Part shown: piece after piece, positions 25,731-34,304 of the stretch
Position numbering within the stretch: the stretch's first letter is position 1
Layout: every line of letters starts with the position of its first letter
Assembly (NCBI GenBank): GCA_964538065.1
Contig: CAZIDG010000006.1
Coordinates: forward strand, 25,538-89,537
Origin: G963664225 sp964538065
GTDB lineage: Bacteria > Verrucomicrobiota > Verrucomicrobiia > Limisphaerales > UBA1319
Direction of reading: 5' to 3'
DNA length: 64,000 bases
Position numbers and translations under genes: made by a program
The notes under the pieces: generated by a model
Seen by the model: the letters and a program-made list of their open reading frames with translations, nothing else
The model's database searches: none
What the model was told of the DNA's origin: nothing

Positions 25731-28160
25731 TTAACTCTCGCGAACGGTTGCCTGCAAGCTGGATTTAAAGGAATCCACCAGTTTTGCATGCGCAGATCCG
25801 ACCTCGGCATCGGTCAGGGTCTTCTCCGGATTGCGATACGTGAACGCATACGCCAGGCTCTTATGGCCTTCGGGCACGTTTTTGCCGCGAAACACGTCGA
25901 AGAGTTGCACTGACTCCAGGTTCTGCGGCTTTACCTTCTTCACCACTCCCATCACGGCGTCATGCGTGACCGCTTCAGGCACAATCATGGCCACGTCGCG
26001 GCGGATGGTGGGGAACTGCGGCAGCGGCTTGAACGATTTGGCCGGATTACGCCGGGCCAGGAGAAGGTCCAGGTCCAGTTCCGCCAGCAACACTGCGTCG
26101 CGCAAGTCATATTGCCGGGCCAGGGTGGGCAGCATCTGCCCCATGGTGCCCAGCGTGTTTTTGCCCAGTTGAAGGGTTGCCGATTCGATGTATAGCGGGC
26201 TTTTCTCGGCGTTGTTCACGATGTTCAACCCGCGAATGCCGTAGGATTCAAGGAATACTTCCAGAATGCCCTTGAGATCAAAGGCGTCAAAACGCGCATC
26301 ACGATCCGAGCCACTCCAGAAGGCGGCGTTGCGCTGGCCTGTGATCGCGATGGCCAAACGGCGGGATTCGCGCAAATGCCCGTTTTCCTGGTTGAATACG
26401 CGGCCAACCTCGAACAATGCGAGATCCGCATTCTTGCGGTTGGCGTTGCGTTGAAGAGCATCGAGCAGGCCGGGCAGCAAACTGGGCCTTAGCACATTCA
26501 TGTCCGCGCTCAAAGGATTGCGCAGGGCAACCGGCGTGGCGCAAACCAGCCGTGCTGCGGTGTCAGGCAACAGGGTTTGTCCCTGTGTTTCATCAAGACC
26601 CAGGCCAACCAGGATGCGGCGGGCTTCGGCCAGTTGATCATGCATGGCGTCGTAGGCATTCGAGCCCACGGTGCAAGCCGGAGTGCGGGCGGGAACCTTA
26701 TCCACTCCGTACATTCGCAGGACTTCCTCGATCAAGTCAGCCTCGCGTTTCAAATCCACGCGGAAGGAAGGCACGCGGAACGTGCCTTGATCGGCTGCTA
26801 GCTGAATCGGAGTGATGTTGAGACGGCGCAGATATTCGACCTGCTGTTCAACGGGGATCTCGATGCCCACCAATTCATCGGTTTTGCGATACCGCAGGCT
26901 GATCTCCTTGGGCGTGTGTTTGCCGGGATAGGAGTCCACCACGCCGGTCATGACCGTTCCTCCGGCGGTCTCAATGATCAGATCCACCGCGCGCTGGCTG
27001 GCCCAATCACAGATCTCGATGTCGCTGCCTCTTTCATAGCGATACGATGCATCGGATCGCAGATCCAATTGCTTGGATGTGGCCCGGATTGACTGGGGTT
27101 TGAAACAGGCGCTTTCGATGAGCACATTGCACGTGTCATCCTTGATTTCACTGTTCAGACCGCCCATGACGCCTGCCAGGGCTACAGCCTTGGTTTCGTC
27201 GGCAATCACGAGCATCGACTGGGTCAATGTGCGCTGCTGGCCATCGAGGGTGGTGAATTTCTCGCCTTCACCTGCGCGGCGCACCACGATCGTCGGACGG
27301 GTGCCCGGGGCTGAACTTGTCAGAAGATGGTAGTCGAAGGCATGCAGCGGCTGGCCAATTTCAAGCATGACGAAGTTGGTCACATCCACCACGTTGCTGA
27401 TGCTGCGCACGCCGACCTTTTCAAGGGCTTCGCGCAACCAGGCGGGGCTGGGGCCGACCTTGACGCCACGCACCACGCGGGCTGTATACCGTGGGCAAAG
27501 TTCCGCATCGTCAATGCGCACGCCCACCCATTGTTCAATGCCGCCGGAGGCGGCCGCATGCTCCTTGAGAGCGGGGACGCGCAGAGGATTGCCCGTCAAC
27601 ACACTGATTTCGCGGGCGATGCCAATTACGCTGTTCAAGTCGGGACGATTGGGCGTGATTTCCAGGTCATAGACCACATCCATGGTGCCCTTGCCCAGAA
27701 ACTCAGCGAACGGCTGGCCAACACGGGCATCGGCCGGCAGAATCATAAGACCCGAGGCATCGGCGGACAGGCCCAATTCCTTGCCCGAACACATCATGCC
27801 GCAGGATTCCACGCCGCGGAGCTTGCCCACCTTGATGGTGAAAGGCGGTTCGCCCGGCGCTGTTGGCATGGTGCAACCCGGCAGTGCCAGCGGCACCTTG
27901 TCGCCAACCTTGAAGTTTTTCGCGCCGCACACGATCTGGCGGTGTGTTTTGCCATCATCCACCTTGCACACGGACAGCTTGTCCGCATTGGGATGCTTGT
28001 CGCAGGTCAGCACCTGGGCAACGACCACGCCGTCCAGTTCGCCGCCGCTCTTGACCATCCCTTCAACCTCGATGCCCAGCATCGTGAGCCGTTCCTTCAA
28101 CTCGTCCGGCGTCCAGTCAAAATCCACGTACTGCTTCAGCCAATTTAATGTGACTTTCAT
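25731..28160 (-). CDS. pheT: Phenylalanyl-tRNA synthetase beta subunit
   Basis: An 809-residue subunit of normal length. Domains in order: B1, the first N-terminal unit (MKVTLNWLKQYVDF); tRNA-binding OB fold (GVVVAQVLTCDKHPNADKL); B3/B4 editing region with VDVTNFVMLEIGQPLHAFD; B5; the catalytic-like B6/B7 core with VRNPLSADMNVLRPSLLPG-type stretch (here LRNPLSADMNVLRPS); and the C-terminal FDX-ACB anticodon domain (FPTIRRDVAMIV ... YAFTYRNPEKTLTDAEV). With PheS it forms an alpha2-beta2 enzyme that charges tRNA-Phe. It starts 41 bases after pheS. Confidence 0.97.
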   Translation of the reverse strand: MKVTLNWLKQYVDFDWTPDELKERLTMLGIEVEGMVKSGGELDGVVVAQVLTCDKHPNADKLSVCKVDDGKTHRQIVCGAKNFKVGDKVPLALPGCTMPTAPGEPPFTIKVGKLRGVESCGMMCSGKELGLSADASGLMILPADARVGQPFAEFLGKGTMDVVYDLEITPNRPDLNSVIGIAREISVLTGNPLRVPALKEHAAASGGIEQWVGVRIDDAELCPRYTARVVRGVKVGPSPAWLREALEKVGVRSISNVVDVTNFVMLEIGQPLHAFDYHLLTSSAPGTRPTIVVRRAGEGEKFTTLDGQQRTLTQSMLVIADETKAVALAGVMGGLNSEIKDDTCNVLIESACFKPQSIRATSKQLDLRSDASYRYERGSDIEICDWASQRAVDLIIETAGGTVMTGVVDSYPGKHTPKEISLRYRKTDELVGIEIPVEQQVEYLRRLNITPIQLAADQGTFRVPSFRVDLKREADLIEEVLRMYGVDKVPARTPACTVGSNAYDAMHDQLAEARRILVGLGLDETQGQTLLPDTAARLVCATPVALRNPLSADMNVLRPSLLPGLLDALQRNANRKNADLALFEVGRVFNQENGHLRESRRLAIAITGQRNAAFWSGSDRDARFDAFDLKGILEVFLESYGIRGLNIVNNAEKSPLYIESATLQLGKNTLGTMGQMLPTLARQYDLRDAVLLAELDLDLLLARRNPAKSFKPLPQFPTIRRDVAMIVPEAVTHDAVMGVVKKVKPQNLESVQLFDVFRGKNVPEGHKSLAYAFTYRNPEKTLTDAEVGSAHAKLVDSFKSSLQATVRES

Positions 28161-28201
28161 GATGAAATCTCTTTGTCTTCAGTGTCTGTGTATTGCGGAT
28201 T

Positions 28202-29209
28202 CTAGAACTGGTGGAGAAACTGCGCGTCGTTTTCGTAGAACAGGCGGATGTCGTTGATTCCGTACCGGATCATGGCGATGCGCTCGATGCCGAATCCGAA
28301 AGCCCAGCCGGTCCAGATTTCCGGATCGTAGCCCACCGTTTCGAACACCTTGGGATGCACCATGCCGCAACCGGCGATTTCGAGCCAATCCTTGCCCATC
28401 TTGCGCACAAGCGAACTCGAGAAATCGATCTCAAAACTTGGTTCCGTATAGGAGAAATAATGCGGGCGGAAACGCAGCTTGACCTCCTCACCCAGCAATT
28501 CACGGAAGACAAACTCGACCGTGCCCTTGAGATCACCCACGGTCACCCCGCGATCCACGTACAGTCCTTCGATTTGTTGGAAGGTCGGATTGTGGGTGGC
28601 ATCGGCGTTGTCCCGGCGGTACACCCGGCCCGGCACAATGATGCGCACCGGAGGGGTCTGCTTTTCCATGACGCGGATTTGGACGGAGGACGTGTGCGTC
28701 CGGAGAAGCATTTTGTTCGAATGCTCAACGTAGAAGGTGTCCTGGGAATCGCGTGCGGGATGGTCCGCAGGCGTGTTCAGGGCGTCAAAACAGTGATAGT
28801 CATCCTCAATTTCAGGGCCATCGGCGACCACAAAACCCAGTTTGCGGAAGATGCGCACGATGTCTTCGGTCACCTGGGTGAGGGGATGCAGCCGTCCCAG
28901 GGCGGGCCGGCGTCCGGGCAGGGTGAAGTCCGTCGGTTCCTTGGGCAGGCAGGCTGCCAGTTCGAGATCGGACTTGCGCTGAGCCAGGGCGCTTTCCAAG
29001 GCGACTTTTCCCTGGTTGATGAGTTTGCCTGCCTGAGGTTTTTCCTCCTTGGACAGGGATCCGATCTGTTTCATCAGGGCGGTAAACTTGCCATTGGCGC
29101 CGAGGTAATTGACGCGCGCCTGCTCCAGTGCTGCCAGATCCTGGGCGGCGGTGAATTCTGCCAGCGCCGCTTGTTTGAGAGGTTCTATCTGATCAATAAA
29201 TGTGGCCAT
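28202..29209 (-). CDS. pheS: Phenylalanyl-tRNA synthetase alpha subunit
   Basis: A 335-residue catalytic subunit. The N-terminal coiled coil is short; the class II core shows motif 1 (HPLTQVTEDIVRIFRKLGF), motif 2 (RIIVPGRVYRRDNADATHNPTFQQIEG) and motif 3 (GWAFGFGIERIAMIRYGI). The Phe-binding region FRPHYFSYTEPSFE is intact. The ATG lies directly after the T-run of a terminator-like hairpin, which suggests attenuation of pheST relative to the ribosomal genes upstream. Confidence 0.97.
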   Translation of the reverse strand: MATFIDQIEPLKQAALAEFTAAQDLAALEQARVNYLGANGKFTALMKQIGSLSKEEKPQAGKLINQGKVALESALAQRKSDLELAACLPKEPTDFTLPGRRPALGRLHPLTQVTEDIVRIFRKLGFVVADGPEIEDDYHCFDALNTPADHPARDSQDTFYVEHSNKMLLRTHTSSVQIRVMEKQTPPVRIIVPGRVYRRDNADATHNPTFQQIEGLYVDRGVTVGDLKGTVEFVFRELLGEEVKLRFRPHYFSYTEPSFEIDFSSSLVRKMGKDWLEIAGCGMVHPKVFETVGYDPEIWTGWAFGFGIERIAMIRYGINDIRLFYENDAQFLHQF

Positions 29210-29246
29210 AAAATGAAAAACGGGCGATCCGCCAAGGGTCGCCCGT
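29210..29246 (-). terminator. Terminator/attenuator hairpin directly before pheS
   Basis: An 11-bp stem with one G-T pair (arms 29236-29246 and 29220-29230 on the minus strand, 5-base loop) followed by TTTTTCATTTT and then the pheS ATG. It lies between rplT and pheS, where E. coli has the pheM attenuator. Confidence 0.8.
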
Positions 29247-29296
29247 AACTGTTATTATAAAATGTCTTAACGCCGATGATGGCGAGCCGTGGCCGG

Positions 29297-29668
29297 TTAG
29301 GCCTTGGCCGCCTTGGTCTTCAGCGCCTGTTGGGCGACCTTGACCAATTCGCCAAAAGCGGCGGCGTCTGTGGCGGCAATGTCGGCCAGGGCCTTGCGGT
29401 CCAGGGCCACCTTTGCAGCTTTCAAACCTTCGATCAATCGGCTGTAGGTGATGCCTGCGGCGCGGGCGGCGCCATTGATGCGCACTTGCCAGAGCGCACG
29501 GAAGGTGCGCTTTTTGGCCTTGCGATCACGATAGGAATACTGCAGGCCGTGATCGACCGCGTCGGAGGCGTAACGATACAGTTTGGAGCGGCGCATGCGA
29601 AAGCCCTTGGCGGCTTGCAGCATTCTTGTGCGGCGCTTGCGGGATGCGGGAGCATTTGTAACACGCAT
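29297..29668 (-). CDS. rplT: 50S ribosomal protein L20
   Basis: A 123-residue primary rRNA-binding protein of the large subunit, needed early in 50S assembly. The sequence follows the family from end to end: MRVTNAPASRKRRTRMLQ, AKGFRMRRSKLYRYA, YRDRKAKKRTFRALWQVRIN and GITYSRLIEGLKAA. In many bacteria L20 also represses its own operon by binding the leader; no such leader is obvious here because the mapped promoter candidate gives only a short 5' end. It follows rpmI by 17 bases. Confidence 0.98.
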   Translation of the reverse strand: MRVTNAPASRKRRTRMLQAAKGFRMRRSKLYRYASDAVDHGLQYSYRDRKAKKRTFRALWQVRINGAARAAGITYSRLIEGLKAAKVALDRKALADIAATDAAAFGELVKVAQQALKTKAAKA

Positions 29669-29685
29669 AGTACGGGAAAATGATG

Positions 29686-29895
29686 TTAGTGGCTAAAAGG
29701 CAGGTTCTGGGTAATCCGATACGCGTCCGTGGGATCCACCACTTTCGCGGTGCCGAGGTTACGCCGGCGTTTCGGGCTCTTGGAGGACAGCAAGTGGCGC
29801 TTGCCCGCGCCGGGACGGAGCACTTTGCCTTTGGCGCTAATCTTGAAACGTTTAGACACCGCTTTGCGTGTCTTAATGCCTTTGGGTCGTCGCAT
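29686..29895 (-). CDS. rpmI: 50S ribosomal protein L35
   Basis: A 69-residue very basic protein. Its landmarks are KTRKAVSKRFKISAKGKVLRP, the HLLSSKSPKRRRNLG stretch and the usual end near DAYRI. It is the first gene of the rpmI-rplT-pheS-pheT transcript. The translation initiation factor gene infC, which usually precedes rpmI, is missing; the upstream neighbour is an unrelated secreted protein. Confidence 0.97.
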   Translation of the reverse strand: MRRPKGIKTRKAVSKRFKISAKGKVLRPGAGKRHLLSSKSPKRRRNLGTAKVVDPTDAYRITQNLPFSH

Positions 29896-29921
29896 AACTC
29901 AATTATTCAATAAGGGCGTGC

Positions 29922-29950
29922 ACTCTAATCGCGCGCCTGGCCGGAATCAA
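29922..29950 (-). promoter_or_regulatory. Candidate promoter of rpmI-rplT-pheST
   Basis: On the minus strand TTGATT (29945-29950), exactly 17 bases, then TAGAGT (29922-29927). Transcription would start near 29915, giving a leader of only about 20 bases. Confidence 0.55.
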
Positions 29951-29965
29951 GCGTGAATTCAAACC

Positions 29966-29991
29966 CCAACGGCCTTATGCCGTTCGGGGCG
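29966..29991 (-). terminator. Hairpin, possible terminator of the 906-residue protein gene
   Basis: A 10-bp stem with one bulged base and a 5-base loop, rich in G+C, followed on the minus strand by TTTGAATT. The tail is weak. It separates the upstream gene (ends 30147) from the rpmI promoter. The remaining 30000-30146 has another small hairpin near 30060 and nothing else I recognise. Confidence 0.5.
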
Positions 29992-30146
29992 GGCGAATTT
30001 GACCGCTTTAAACCTAAGTCCCTGCGGTTTCGCAGGTTGCGGTAAAATACAACGCATTCGCCGGGCGTTTTCCGGCCCTTTAGTGAGCAAAATCTCACCT
30101 ATAACGACGCTTTTGTCACGAAAAAACATCGATCAATTCCTGTGTT

Positions 30147-32810
30147 CTACTGATTTAGGGTAATTTCAATCGAGGGATTGCCGTCCACTTTCAGGATGCC
30201 TTGTTTAAGCTGGACGTTGTATTCGTGCGGGGCCTCAAGGGCTGTGTTCCGACCATTGATTGACAAGGTTGATTTCTCTGGAAGTCCATTGATCAGAATG
30301 TAATACGGGGCTTTTAACCAAGTTCGGACATGAAAACGTATCTGTTTTCCGATGCGTTCCAGCGAGTCGACCTCGCCCGGTGCATGAATGATCAGGGGAG
30401 AACAAACTTGCATGGTGTAAAAGGCGGGTGAGCCATACAGGCGGACAGCGCCTGCCTGCACTGTGCCGGGATTGATGGCTGGACCGGAACGTTCAAGTAT
30501 CAGGGGGGCAAAGACATCGGGTAACAGGCCCACTCGCTCCGGATCTGTTGCTGGCCATGTGTAATGAATGCCTACCGCGGTTATGGCTTCCGCCAGTTGT
30601 TTCCAGGGGCCCGCGGCATCATAGCGGGCGAGATCAAACAATACATCGGCGTATTCCATTCCACACCATTGCACTGGCCGTCCCATCCAGACGGGGGACC
30701 TCCAGCCGGTGGCCGCCAGGACGGCGATGGTTCCATAAGCGCATGCCTCTGTTCCCATTGGTGGGACCAGATACACGAAAGGCACCCCCGTCCACGCCCA
30801 GTACCGGGCTTCTTCCAGGAAATGGGGATCCCGTGTCAGAATGTAGCCGGTCAGATAAGCCCGGGCCATGTAGGCTGATGCCAAAATATCTGGAGCATGT
30901 AGGGGAATCTCCCAGGTTTGAGCCCCCCGGGGAACGCTGTTGTGATAGGCATCCAATCCCTTCAATTTATCCAGGGCGCTTTGGATCAGTTCGGGCTCTC
31001 CGGAAACCGCGGCCGCTTCGAGGAGTTGGGCAACGACCTGGCCGGTGAGACCGTTTGCATGGCGGACAAAGTGTGTCCGGCCATAGTCTTCTCCGGTTTT
31101 GGGGGCATGATAATACACCAGACCATTGGTTTGGAAACGGCTCAGAAGGGCCGTTGCCTCCTGGCGGGCTTGTTTGGCGTTGGCGGCCACCCCACCATAC
31201 ACCAGGCTGGCCACCGGATAACGCACATGGCTTACAGAAGCGCTGTTGCGTGAGGCGGGATCGACCACGGCCAGGGCAGCATGCTCGACTTCATCTAAAC
31301 GGCGCTTCAAGGTTTGATCATCTGTTCGTTCTTTCAGCCAGTTCATGAACATGGCGGCATCTGCTGCGGGCGTGGCGCCAAAGCCAGGCCACACCGCGTG
31401 GTGGAAGCGATCGCCCTCGCGGATCCTGGAATCAAGCCAGCCTTGAGCCGCGAGTTTTACATATTCAGGCAGGGTATAATCGAGCTTGGGCATGGGCGGC
31501 AGGCCGCGTAGAGCAACGTATTGCTGCAGGGCTGGCACCACGCTTTCACCCTGACCGCCAATCAATTCTGCCCGCAAGACCACGGGCTGGCCGGCATGGA
31601 TCGCAGTGCCGTCATAAGGCACCAATTCTCCTTCCTGGCGGTTGTGGTCATCACAGCCTGGAAACAGAATGCCCATCAAATGGCCTCCGGAAAGGGTCGT
31701 GCGGTCAGGTGAATCGAACAGTGCGCAAAAATCCGGCGCATGATCCCAGATGACGCCGACATAATGCTCGCGGGCCTGAATGACCATTAAGGGGAGGGTG
31801 ATTTTGTGATTGGCGGGAACTTGTCGTCGAGATTCCGGGCCCACAAGATCGGCTTCACTGCTGCTGGGTTCGTTTTCAAGATATTCCAGGCCTGCGAAGA
31901 GCGCCTGGTTTTTGTTGGTTCCAAATGTATCCCGACCCGCCACCATTAAAAGCATGGGCAGAAACACAGCCGTGCGATCCTGGTCAGTGGTCAGAGTGCA
32001 TTCATAGTGGATGGCGCCTGGTTTGGCCCCAAGGCCAAAGCTTGTGTGCAGCATCCAATGGCCCCCTGCCGAGTCCCTGGCTTCCACCGTGCGGGTGATG
32101 TTATCCCCGTGGTCCTCCACGTAAGCGGTCACATTGGAGCGGCCCAGATTAATCCAGCGGGTTTCATTGTTGAGGACATAACCAATCATCGGGGTCGGAT
32201 GACTGGTGGCCATCGGCAGTCCATCCACTTTCAACTCGAATCCTTCGGGGGCCACCGAAACAGTCGTATTTCCAGAGGTCAATCGCAACGGGTGGGTGAG
32301 TGTTATTTTGTCACTTATGGGCCAGGTTGGTTTTGTGGGCGATGTGCGTTTGGTAAACCGAATTGAGGCGATGACAACAGCACCGCGCTCCCCCGGGGGA
32401 TCAATGCGCAGATGATACCCGTTTCCCAAGGGTGGCACGGGCATGCGAACCTCCACCCAGGATGCTGGCCGAACATTAAAACCAACCGATGCCTCTTCGC
32501 TCGGTTGGTCCTTATAAAAGAACACCTGGCCCTGGCCTCCGGTTTCGGACTTGAGCCGCATGTTCAGCCAGAATGGGGTATCTGCGGGATAATCACGCGC
32601 AGGACCGACGAAATAGGGATCACGCCCTGTGATGGTCATGGAGAGACCTTCGCTTGAAGGGTGGAAATCCTTCAGGTCATGCGCTGGTAGCCATTCTGCA
32701 CATGTTTGCGGCCTGGTGAACTCAAAGTCGGGCAGCACAGGTGCGGCCAGAACCACTGAGGGCAACCACAGTCCCAACAACCATAATAGGTATCGCATGA
32801 CCATCAGCAT
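30147..32810 (-). CDS. Large secreted protein of unknown function
   Basis: About 887 residues from the ATG at 32810; starts at 32867, 32804 and 32798 are alternatives, and the signal peptide (MRYLLWLLGLWLPSVVLA) fits the internal ones. Residues about 25-170 after the signal form a beta-rich module (GRDPYFVGPARDYPADTPFW, YHLRIDPPGERGAV) that resembles lectin-like domains common in Verrucomicrobiota. The middle is beta-rich. The second half (about 480-800) is helical with many paired Trp/Tyr/Gly segments (YVKLAAQGWLDSRIREGD, YMARAYLTGYILTRDPHFLEEARYW), like an alpha/alpha toroid of polysaccharide lyases or glycosidases. No catalytic motif is recognised. A role in polysaccharide use is inference. 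Confidence 0.75.
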   Translation of the reverse strand: MLMVMRYLLWLLGLWLPSVVLAAPVLPDFEFTRPQTCAEWLPAHDLKDFHPSSEGLSMTITGRDPYFVGPARDYPADTPFWLNMRLKSETGGQGQVFFYKDQPSEEASVGFNVRPASWVEVRMPVPPLGNGYHLRIDPPGERGAVVIASIRFTKRTSPTKPTWPISDKITLTHPLRLTSGNTTVSVAPEGFELKVDGLPMATSHPTPMIGYVLNNETRWINLGRSNVTAYVEDHGDNITRTVEARDSAGGHWMLHTSFGLGAKPGAIHYECTLTTDQDRTAVFLPMLLMVAGRDTFGTNKNQALFAGLEYLENEPSSSEADLVGPESRRQVPANHKITLPLMVIQAREHYVGVIWDHAPDFCALFDSPDRTTLSGGHLMGILFPGCDDHNRQEGELVPYDGTAIHAGQPVVLRAELIGGQGESVVPALQQYVALRGLPPMPKLDYTLPEYVKLAAQGWLDSRIREGDRFHHAVWPGFGATPAADAAMFMNWLKERTDDQTLKRRLDEVEHAALAVVDPASRNSASVSHVRYPVASLVYGGVAANAKQARQEATALLSRFQTNGLVYYHAPKTGEDYGRTHFVRHANGLTGQVVAQLLEAAAVSGEPELIQSALDKLKGLDAYHNSVPRGAQTWEIPLHAPDILASAYMARAYLTGYILTRDPHFLEEARYWAWTGVPFVYLVPPMGTEACAYGTIAVLAATGWRSPVWMGRPVQWCGMEYADVLFDLARYDAAGPWKQLAEAITAVGIHYTWPATDPERVGLLPDVFAPLILERSGPAINPGTVQAGAVRLYGSPAFYTMQVCSPLIIHAPGEVDSLERIGKQIRFHVRTWLKAPYYILINGLPEKSTLSINGRNTALEAPHEYNVQLKQGILKVDGNPSIEITLNQ

Positions 32811-33002
32811 GCGTTGTCTTCTCGACCGTGGCAAGGAGAGTGCAACATGGAGTGGGGGTTTTTGCATTGAATGACAGCTTCGGATGGAAGTAGGGACACA
32901 CGTGCATCAAGAGTGGCGGCAGGTGCAGGGCATGTTTTGGCCTTGCTTCGTGAGCGAGGCGGCCTCATTTTGACCGCCATCAAAACGATTTGTTAAGACG
33001 TT

Positions 33003-34301
33003 ATGGAACATCGGGCCAATAGTGTCCAATTTCGGGTTAGTGGCGGTGCGCCTCTCTGTGGAACCATTACTCCTCAGGGAAATAAAAACGAGGCCTTGCC
33101 GTTGCTCGCCGCATGCTGCATGACCGATCAACCCGTGGTGCTTGAGAACCTGCCAGAGATCGAGGATGTCATGATCATGCGGGAAGTGCTCGGTGAATTG
33201 GGCGTGGAACTCTCTCCCGAAGGAGCTGAAAACACCGTGCGGATTTGCGCGCGCAAGGAGCCGGCCTGGCAGTTGCCCGAAAAGTTGTGCTCGCGGTTGC
33301 GTGGTTCGGTGACCCTGGCCGGGCCATTGCTGGCGCGTTTGGGCCGCGTGTTCCTGCCCAAGCCGGGGGGGGATCGCATCGGACGTCGGCGTCTTGACAC
33401 CCACATTCTCGCCTTGCAGGCGCTCGGCGCGGAGGTGGCAGCAACTCATGAAGGGTACGAATTAAAGGCCCGTCAGTTGCGTGGAGCGGATATTTTGCTG
33501 GATGAGGCATCCGTGACAGGCACCGAAAACGCAGTCTGCGCGGCCGTGCTGGCCCAAGGCGAAACGGTGATTCGCAACGCCGCCAGTGAACCCCATGTGC
33601 AGGGCTTGTGCCGCATGCTCAGTCAGATGGGGGCCCGCATTGATGGCGTCGGTTCGAATGTGTTGCGTATCCAGGGCGTGAAGTCGCTCGGCGGGGCGCG
33701 TCATCGCATCGGGCCGGATTATCTCGAGGTGGGGAGCTTCATTTCATTGGCCGCTGTGACCCATGGAGCCCTGACCATCAAGGACGTCAACTGGCCTGAT
33801 CTGCGCATGGTCCGTTCGGTGTTCGGGCGTCTGGGCATCGAAGTGCGGGAGCAGGGGAACGATCTGCTTGTGCCGGCCGGGCAGTCTCTTGAAATTGCCA
33901 CGGACCTTGGGGGGGCTGTTGCAAAGGTGGAGGATGCCCCTTGGCCAGGGTTCCCTGCTGATATGACATCGGTGGCGCTGGTCACGGCAACGCAATGCCG
34001 GGGCACGATTCTCATCCATGAAAAGCTGTTCGAGTCGCGCCTCTTTTTCACAGACAGCCTTATCAGCATGGGGGCGCGCATCATCCTTTGTGATCCGCAT
34101 CGGGCCGTGGTCATGGGCCCCGATCCCTTGCATGCCACGCGCCTGAGCAGCCCCGATATCCGGGCGGGCATGGCGATGTTGATCGCAGCCTTGTGTGCCG
34201 AGGGAACATCGGTGATTCAAAATGTCATTCAAATCGATCGTGGCTTTACGCAGATCGATGAGCGTTTGCGCCAGCTGGGCGCCCAGATTCAGCGGTGCTG
34301 A
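33003..34301 (+). CDS. murA: UDP-GlcNAc 1-carboxyvinyltransferase, Asp variant of the catalytic loop
   Basis: The first committed enzyme of peptidoglycan synthesis, adding enolpyruvate from PEP to UDP-GlcNAc. The 432-residue length is normal. It opens with the PEP/UDP-binding segment GGAPLCGTITPQGNKNEALPLLAA and has the second-half counterpart VGSFISLAAVTHGALTI and a C-terminal RAGMAMLIAALCAEG. The active-site loop reads PGGDRIGRRRLDTH, so the Cys that E. coli has at position 115 is Asp here (residue 124). Such enzymes are active but insensitive to fosfomycin. It is monocistronic, convergent with queA, 1.4 kb before the dcw cluster. Confidence 0.93.
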   Translation: MEHRANSVQFRVSGGAPLCGTITPQGNKNEALPLLAACCMTDQPVVLENLPEIEDVMIMREVLGELGVELSPEGAENTVRICARKEPAWQLPEKLCSRLRGSVTLAGPLLARLGRVFLPKPGGDRIGRRRLDTHILALQALGAEVAATHEGYELKARQLRGADILLDEASVTGTENAVCAAVLAQGETVIRNAASEPHVQGLCRMLSQMGARIDGVGSNVLRIQGVKSLGGARHRIGPDYLEVGSFISLAAVTHGALTIKDVNWPDLRMVRSVFGRLGIEVREQGNDLLVPAGQSLEIATDLGGAVAKVEDAPWPGFPADMTSVALVTATQCRGTILIHEKLFESRLFFTDSLISMGARIILCDPHRAVVMGPDPLHATRLSSPDIRAGMAMLIAALCAEGTSVIQNVIQIDRGFTQIDERLRQLGAQIQRC

Positions 34302-34304
34302 CGC

